Assembly: GCF_026914185.1 (NCBI RefSeq)
Contig: NC_070568.1
Coordinates: 3,864,001 to 3,928,000, forward strand
Length of the DNA: 64,000 bases
Direction: 5' to 3'
Source of the DNA: Puccinia triticina
Taxonomy: Eukaryota; Basidiomycota; Pucciniomycetes; Pucciniales; Pucciniaceae
The notes under the pieces: generated by a model
The model's database searches: none
What the model was told of the DNA's origin: nothing
The model's input: the letters and a program-made list of their open reading frames with translations, nothing else
Translations under genes and position numbers: made by a program
In this document: positions 58,070 through 64,000 of the stretch, one piece after another
How the letters are laid out: every line of letters starts with the position of its first letter
Numbering within the stretch: the stretch's first letter is position 1

Positions 58070-59010
58070 ATTTGCAGACTGTCCCTAGTCTGCTCCTTCC
58101 ACCACGCCAGCCTAAGAACTAAAAAAAGAAGAAGAAAAGAGATTCCCGCCAGGCTCACATATGTGGCGAATGTGATGTTTTCAAAACAATGGTAGTAGCT
58201 ACCCGAGGTACATACACATGGGAGGACTTACTTCTGTACTCCTATGCCTCCACAAGGAACCTGTAAATACCATCCTTCATTCTCATCAAAATGCAACAAA
58301 CCTAGTTTACCCTCATTGCGGAGACAACCTTCAACTGACGGTAGTTTATTCTCATTGCGGAGGGGATTGGAGATTGAAGCTGAAGGTAGTTTATCCTCAT
58401 TGCGGAGGCGGATCGGAGACGGGGAGAGAGCCCGAGAATTGCTCGGATGATCAGAAAAATATCGGGAAGACTTAGATTGATCAACTTGATGCTTGGAGGA
58501 AGGTTGAGGAAAAATCAAACAGGAGGATTGAGAATCTAGTTTAACCTCATCTCGGAGGCGGATCGGTGTTGGAGAATCTAGTTTAACCTCATCTCGGAGG
58601 CGGATCGGTGTCTGAGAATCTAGTTTAACCTCATCTCAGAGGGAGTTGGAACCAGGAATCGGAAAAGATAGTTTAACCTCATCTCGGAGGGGTTTGAGAT
58701 TGGAAGACACAGCTAAATTTCCCGCCTTTGGACGGCGCTGAAAACCAGGAACGACCTTGAAAATGGGATTGGGAGGAGATGGAGCCGCCAGATCTTGACG
58801 CGTGCCGTCAAATGAAGACAAAATTGAATCAGAGCCTTCATTGTCCGCATCAAAACCAGAATCTTCTGCTCCAGAAATAGGAAAAGCCTTCCAACAACGT
58901 TGAGACTGCTTCTTCCTACCCTCCACCAGGGCGAGAGAAGTAGTATGAAGTTTGGAAACAGAAAAACCTGGAACCAAGAGATTGGCAATCTTCCTAAGAA
59001 CGGAGTCCAC
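58070..59010 (-). other. Internal region of the gag-only element, downstream part
   Basis: It holds a tandem series of GAATCTAGTTTAACCTCATC-type and TATCCTCATTGCGGAG-type repeats (58290-58690) and a minus frame (58636-59010) that may be a diverged gag tail. No pol domain is present. Confidence 0.45.
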
Positions 59011-59037
59011 CGCCTTGGCAGACCCAACAACACTTGG

Positions 59038-59574
59038 CTAGGAAAATAGATCAGATGACTGCAGTTTGGACTGGCTTGACTTGGAGGTAGGTGTCTTGCG
59101 GATTGAATGATAAGGATGAGACCGGGGAGCCGACGCAGCTCGGGAGGACGTTGAGTGCACTGGCGGATACCATGGCTTAAAAGAGACGCAACTAGACTTA
59201 TGTAGCGCGTGCAGGGGACGGGCAAAGGGACTTGAGGCTTGAAAGGACTCCACAATGCTGCGTATTGGTCGGCTAGGATCAAAAGGTATCAAAGCGCCCG
59301 TAGGAAGGAAATAATTCTGCCCTATCTGCTCGACAAGGCGGATGTTTTTGTCATTTCTGAGCTCGTAACAGTGGGCTGTACCATGGCCTTCGCCATGACA
59401 ATAATAACAGATCAACGGTCGCCGAATGACGGAAGGGGAGATGGGATATTTCTTCAGCAATCGCTCCTCACACAACTGGAGCATCCTAGCAACATCGTCC
59501 ACAGTAACGGAATCCAGCGATGCGGCCGAAAGGTCTTTCGGCGGAATCTCTTCTGCGTCCCGTGGCAAAGCCAT
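59038..59574 (-). CDS. gag: Gag-like protein with CCHC zinc knuckle
   Basis: A 178-residue minus-strand frame with ATG at 59572-59574. Near residue 56 it has the knuckle CYYCHGEGHGTAHC (C-x2-C-x4-H-x4-C), which in retrotransposon nucleocapsids binds RNA. The following NYFLPTGALIPFDPSRPI is the kind of sequence found after the knuckle in rust Ty3-type gag proteins. The capsid part expected before the knuckle is short or missing, so the protein may be truncated or the start may lie upstream. It is the only coding capacity of the element. The C-terminus is Ser/Pro-rich and basic. Confidence 0.6.
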   Translation of the reverse strand: MALPRDAEEIPPKDLSAASLDSVTVDDVARMLQLCEERLLKKYPISPSVIRRPLICYYCHGEGHGTAHCYELRNDKNIRLVEQIGQNYFLPTGALIPFDPSRPIRSIVESFQASSPFARPLHALHKSSCVSFKPWYPPVHSTSSRAASAPRSHPYHSIRKTPTSKSSQSKLQSSDLFS

Positions 59575-60460
59575 ATCAAGGCTTCCTTTGGGTGAGTCGG
59601 TTTATTTGAGTCCTCAAGCGAGATCCTGAGACGAGGGTGGGTTGTCTGAAAACAATCGGGGCTCTGTCGGGCGTCAGGACAAAAAGGACAAAGGCCAGGA
59701 CGGCTCTGTAGACGACTTCGAAACTTCCGACAGCAAGATTCCCCCACCAGGGAGGTATACAAGCTTGGGGGCTCTTCAAACAATTGGAGGGACTCGGGAG
59801 GACGTTCAGATGATCGGCAGGGCCGATCGGGGCTCGATAGATGATCTGTTGTTCAGTCAGGCGTCCCTAGGTGAAAGGGAAAGGAAGGTGAGGGGCGAGG
59901 CCGCGAGGGATCCGTCTAGGGGCAATCAGGTGGACTTCTACAGGTCAGCGGAGGAAGGAGAGCCAAAAGATCGTTCCGGTCTGGCTATTCGTGCTTTCCA
60001 ATCGGTCGACCACGCAGAAGAACAGATAGAGATCAAGATCGAAATCAAAGAGATGCAATCTGAACAATCGGCCTGGGCTTGATCTTCTGAGTATGTTCGG
60101 GTCCTGAAACGATCTCGGACCAATCCTCAAACGACGAGCTCTGCGAGGATGGAAGGAAGAACCCGGGAACCTAGACGAGGATGAAGGAAAGCGCGGCGAG
60201 GCTCACGTATGTGGCTGAAGTGATGCTTTGACGATGTGTAGCGATACCCTTGGAGGTGCACGACTGGAAAGGACTTACTTCTAGTCTTCCAGTCCTCCAC
60301 GAAAACCACAAAGCACCTACTGCGCCTGAGCCGAAATGCCTAGAGGCGAAAAAGAAAAGAAGATCGGGGAAAGAGCACCGGAGCAGGAACCAGCAAAGAT
60401 CAATGATAGGAATCAAAAGAGAGAGCGCCTCAACCGCCAATTGTCTTGAAATCCATAAGG

Positions 60461-60511
60461 GCGAGACTGTAAATCTTGAGGTCGCTGGTTTGATCCCGGC
60501 TCGGGGGACCA
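60461..60511 (+). other. tRNA-Tyr-like sequence forming an extended primer binding site
   Basis: On the plus strand, 51 bases read as the 3' two-thirds of a tRNA-Tyr. There is an anticodon arm with loop CTGTAAA (anticodon GTA at 60469-60471), variable loop, T arm with TTTGATC, acceptor strand TCGGGGG and a DNA-encoded CCA at 60509-60511. It stops two bases before the LTR. On the element's own strand this is the primer binding site. The 5' acceptor strand and D arm are not present, so it is not a tRNA gene. Confidence 0.7.
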
Positions 60512-60513
60512 AA

Positions 60514-61232
60514 TGTGGAACTCCTACCGTGCCAGGTGGTAGGCAGAGCGTTGAGGGGATAGGTGCTGTTGAGGCTGCCCTCGTGGGTGGTCCGAGAAAT
60601 GAGATGAGGATTGAAAAGAGTGATAGTGTTGGGGGGGGGGATTTTTGAGAGACGACGGGGATGGAATACCGTTGGCGGTGGTTGGTTTGTTGAGGATCGA
60701 ATGATGATGATAAGGGGATCAGGAATAGTGCTGGGGATACTGCCAGCGGATCAGAAAAAAAGGTGATGGAATTTCTCTTGGATCAGAGCAAGTCCCATGC
60801 CATCCCATCCTCCAAGTTCAAACTCGAACTTGGACTCTGGGGAGTGACATGTCACAGGACATGTCATCACATCCCTAACTACAAACATCAAGCAAGAAAA
60901 GAGGAAAAAGAAGAAACACCACAACACTAAAACAAGAAACAAACCATAATAAGAAAGGAAGAAACCAAGGAAAGGAACATAAAGAGCAAAGAAGAACAAC
61001 AAACAACACAAACAACCAAAACAAAACCCACATGACTCATGTGTTAGGACCAAGAAACATGAAAAGAGCATAAGGAAAAATCTGGGAGGGATTGAGAATC
61101 TTGAGGAAGTGGGAAAGCATGAGAAGGGATCTTGAGGGATCTTGAGGTCAACGTCTTGCTGTTGAGATTGGGGATCTTGCTGACTTGAAGATTCTGATGA
61201 TCTGGAGGGCCTGTACTGGTTTGAACACCACA
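60514..61232 (-). repeat. 5' LTR of the gag-only element
   Basis: The primer site lies just inside it on the minus strand. Nearly identical to 57342-58059; a G run of 10 instead of 9, and GTGCCAGGT instead of GTGCCAGGC. Confidence 0.9.
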
Positions 61233-63029
61233 CCGTTAATTGACGTCAATTCCTTCTTCAACAACTCAGATTCAGAAGACCGCTTGGACTCTGCAGATCC
61301 TCCAGTCACTATTCAGGAGACAAACAACAAGCCGTGTCAGCAAAACGTCAATCCCAAACAACCCAAACCAGGTTACAACATTCGTCTCACCTCAGACATT
61401 GCGCCAAAGAACATCAGCTCCGACATCGATCCCTCGCACATCTTACACACCAAAAGAAGGGCCAACCTCGCCAGAGCACTAGTTGTGTCCGAAATTCCTC
61501 GCACTTATCGCGAGGTGATGCTCTCGTCTGAAGCATCATCCTGGACTAAAGCGGTGGAATCAGAGCTTGCGGCCATGAAGGACCTCAAGGTTTGGAACAT
61601 CGAAGTGATCCCAGGCAATGAATCTCTTCTTGGTACCGTCTGGGTCTTCCGTAAAAAGAAGAACTCTGAGGGTATTGTCGTGAAATTTAAAGCGCGACTG
61701 TGTGCGCAAGGCTCCCAGCAGAAGGACGGGGTCGGGTTCACCTATGCTCCGACAGGCCGATCTACCAGTCTAAGGGCCGCGCTCATTGTCGGTCTCTCCC
61801 GTGGATATGACATCCACCAAATGGATGCCAAGAACGCTTTTCTAAATGGCAACCTCAAAGACTTGGTCTACCTTCGCCCCCCGCCTGGTCTCGACGTACC
61901 CAAAGGTTACTGCTTGAAGCTTAACAAAGCTATTTATGGCCTCAAGCAAGCTCCGCGAGTGTGGTATGCAGAATTGCGCAGCTTCTTTGAATCAATCAAT
62001 TTTGCTCCATCTCCTGCAGACCCATGTCTGTTCACCTCTCAGGTTCCCAACTGGGAATGTTTCGTCCACGTCTATGTGGACAACATGATTATCATCAGCC
62101 ACAACGTTCAGCGCTTCAAATCACTCATTTCGTCAAAATTCAAAATGGAAGATCTTGGTGAAGCCAAACACATACTCGGCATCAAACTAACTCGGTCATC
62201 TTCGACCACCCTCCTTCTCAATCAAGAAGTCTACACCCAGTCAATCCTGGAAAACTACAACATGGTGGACTGCAGGACTACTTCGACGCCAATGGTAGCC
62301 AACTCCAGGCTGACAAAAGCCTCCGACGCAGATCACAATTCCTTCAAGCAACTCAACGTCAACTACCGGGAGGCGCTAGGCCTACTCAATTATCTCTCAG
62401 TCTCGACCAGACCTGACATATCATTCACGGTTTCCCAACTTTCTCAACACCTCGAAAAGCCAGGAATGGCTCACTGGAAGGCGGTCCAGCACCTTCTTCG
62501 TTATCTAGCGGGCACCAAACATCACGGAATCCAACTGACCGGTTTGCGCAAACTGGAAAACATTGCAGTCTACACAGACGCCGACTTCGCCAACTGCACC
62601 GACGATCGACGGTCGTATTCAGGTTAAGTCACGCTATTCGCCGGCAATCTTCTCTCTTGGCGATTGAAAAAGCAGCAAACCGTCTTCACATCGACAACAG
62701 AGGCAGAGTACCGCGCTCTTTTCGAAGGCGTCCAAGAATCTGTATGGCTCAAGTATCTCTTCCAGAGTCTTTCAGTTCAGTTCACCACCAAATTCAAAGT
62801 TTTTGTCGACAATCAAAGCGCCATCGCCCTCGCAACAAACCCCATCTTTCAACAAAGATCCAAACACATCGACATACTCTATCACTGGCTCCGAGAGGTC
62901 CACGACACAGGTTTAATTCACATCAATTACGTTTCAACAAATCAACAAAAAGTGGACATGTGCACCAAGGCGCTTGGACGACAAAAACACCAGCAAATCA
63001 TCACCGACCTCAAGATACAGCGGCAATGA
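61233..63029 (+). pseudogene. Copia pol, right part (RT and RNase H)
   Basis: It continues the copia frame after the nested element. RT motifs are present: WVFRKKKN, the MDAKNAFLNG block and NKAIYGLKQAPR. The catalytic box reads YVDNM rather than YVDDM (about 62074-62088), an Asp-to-Asn change at the polymerase centre. RNase H follows with YTDADFA, then an in-frame TAA at 62625-62627 where the family normally has Tyr. The same frame continues with TSTTEAEYRAL and VDNQSAIALA to TGA 63027-63029. With the protease change this makes the element inactive by several independent lesions. Confidence 0.88.
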
Positions 63030-63040
63030 GAGAGGGGGGG
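63028..63040 (+). other. Polypurine tract of the copia element
   Basis: GAGAGAGGGGGGG lies directly before the 3' LTR and overlaps the pol stop codon. Confidence 0.75.
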
Positions 63041-63617
63041 TATTGAGGCTTTTAGAGCCAGGCATACTCTCATGCGCCGTGCTGCGGACTTAGACCAGTT
63101 AGGTTTGAACTTAGATGATGATACTCAACAAACCTAAGTGATTATGTAGTGATTCCCCTACCTAGACTGTAGTTGTTTTTCATTCATTCTCACTTTCATC
63201 GCTTCATCATCAAACTCATTCAAACATCTCATTCACTTGGTCTTAGGTATGCCCTCATCTCATCTCCTTTGTTCTCACACTCTCATCTCATCAATATCAT
63301 GTCTTAGGTGTGCTTCCACCTTGCTCGTGTCCGCGCTCCCGTGTCATCTCACTCACAACTATTGCTGCTATAGGTCAGTATACAGTCGTTGTTTTTCATT
63401 CATTCTCACTTTGATTGCTTCATCATCAAAACTCATTCAAACATCTCATTCACTCGGTCTTAGGTGTGCTTCCACCTTGCTCGTGTCCGCGCTCCCATGC
63501 CATCTCACTCACAGCTATTGCTGCTATAGGTGTGCTTCCACCTCGCTCGTGTCCGCGCTCCCGTGTCATCTCACTCACAGCTATTGCTGCTATAGGTCTC
63601 CTCCTTGTCGCCCATTA
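63041..63617 (+). repeat. 3' LTR of the copia element
   Basis: 577 bp, one 66-bp unit shorter than the 5' LTR, about 15 substitutions, mostly C/T or G/A. Confidence 0.9.
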
Positions 63618-64000
63618 CGCCTCCGCCCGCGACTTCTCATTCGCAGCCTGCTTCACGGCGTCGTCTGCAGCCTTGCCCGCCGCCGCCGCCGCAAGCTCGT
63701 CCCGCTTGCTCCACCCCCGCTCGTAGTCCTCCTGGCACCGGTTCAGCAGATACTTCCGGAACAGCTGCCCGCCATGCACCTTGTTTCCCGTCACGTCCAC
63801 CGGACTTTCGTCCTTGACGCCCGGCGAGAGCTTCTCCATCAGCTTGCGACAGAGCTTGGCATACATCTCCGACCAGTGGGCCTCGTCGGTCGCCTTCTCG
63901 AAGATCAGCGCGATCACCTGGCGCAGGATCCGGCCGTCGTGCTCCTTCTCGGACTTGTTGGCCCAGGCAATCACCTGGTCCGAGATCGACTCGAACTTGT
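63618..64000 (-). CDS. eIF4G: eIF4G, MIF4G domain part, 5' side of the insertion (runs off the window)
   Basis: The minus frame is open from the window edge to the copia target site. It carries the MIF4G signature in order: VIAWANKSEKE, IFEKATDEAHWSEMYAKLCR and GGQLFRKYLLNRCQEDYERGW, then an Ala/Lys-rich linker ending at the target site. With one CGCCT removed, the frame passes directly into the exon at 54353, so before the insertion this was one exon of at least 739 bp. The N-terminal eIF4E- and PABP-binding regions lie outside the window. An insertion in the linker between two parts of MIF4G should abolish the eIF4A-binding fold of this allele. Confidence 0.93.

Larger units (their letters stand above)
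57342..61232 (-). mobile_element. Gag-only LTR element (TR-GAG type) nested in copia
   Basis: LTRs of 718 and 719 bp (57342-58059 and 60514-61232) begin TGTGGAACTCC and end GAACACCACA. Only one substitution and one G-run difference were noticed, so insertion is very recent. The target duplication is CCGT (57338-57341 and 61233-61236); removing the element and one copy gives a continuous copia frame across the site. On the minus strand, a tRNA primer site follows the LTR at 60513 downward, one zinc-knuckle gag frame lies inside, and a polypurine tract GGTGGGTGGA (58060-58069, minus) precedes the other LTR. No pol is present, so it depends on another element. Confidence 0.9.
54354..63617 (+). 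mobile_element. Ty1/copia retrotransposon inserted in eIF4G, decayed
   Basis: Two LTRs (54354-54996 and 63041-63617), a primer site, a gag-pol frame in the order gag, protease, integrase, RT, RNase H, and a polypurine tract. The target duplication is CGCCT (54349-54353 and 63618-63622). The LTRs differ at about 15 of 577 aligned positions plus one 66-bp unit, so it is older than the other two LTR elements here. It is antisense to eIF4G. It is split by the nested element 57342-61232 and carries several coding lesions. Confidence 0.95.

Noticed and set aside
60420..60511. A functional tRNA-Tyr gene
   Set aside because: CCA is encoded, the 5' acceptor strand and D arm are missing, and the sequence abuts the LTR exactly where a primer site belongs.
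54354..63617. The copia insertion acting as a spliced intron of eIF4G
   Set aside because: The minus-strand boundaries are not GT/AG, and the LTR termini and target duplication fully explain the ends.

Overview
This window reads as a piece of a large, repeat-rich basidiomycete genome, most likely a rust fungus (Pucciniales). The signs are short spliceosomal introns (61-83 bp in the best models), an eIF4G carrying both MIF4G and MA3 domains, a WRKY/GCM1-type Mutator transposase, rust-like gag zinc-knuckle proteins, and a dense nest of LTR elements, TIR elements and palindromic minisatellites. The species assignment is inference, because no rRNA or marker gene is present.

Left part (1-13.8 kb). 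A palindromic minisatellite (700-1310) precedes a decayed DIRS-like RT/RNase H fragment (1662-2313). A young, nearly complete Ty3/gypsy element (2912-9016) sits in what is probably the 3' part of that older element. From 10056 to 12455 is a Harbinger-like deletion derivative. It contains a TA-target element (10349-11816), which in turn contains a relic LTR. A further TIR element with a palindromic array follows (12466-13805).

Middle part (13.8-36.8 kb). A broken Mutator-type transposase gene with a fused USP-like (ubiquitin protease) region lies on the minus strand at 15355-19652. Several inverted-repeat elements follow, then a TET/JBP-like hypothetical gene (26852-27947). An intact four-exon gene for a putative secreted protein (29126-31260) has a direct paralogue at 45226-47347. 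Large foldback elements lie at 32450-33498 and 34175-35595.

Right part (36.8-64 kb). A minus-strand gene (39465-42855) encodes a P-loop NTPase followed by a restriction-endonuclease-like domain, an architecture like Crinkler-type (CR) effectors. It has a duplicated N-terminal exon and a frameshift at the NTPase/nuclease junction. The minus-strand eIF4G gene (52687-54353 plus 63618-64000 and beyond) is split in its coding sequence by a Ty1/copia element (54354-63617). That copia element is itself split by a gag-only LTR element on the other strand (57342-61232). Target-site duplications, LTR divergence and restored reading frames give the order: eIF4G, then copia, then the gag-only element.

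The window is therefore mainly a record of transposition around a few host genes: one housekeeping gene, one pair of secreted-protein genes, one CR-like effector candidate and one TET/JBP-like gene. All calls come from reading the sequence by eye. No database search was run.
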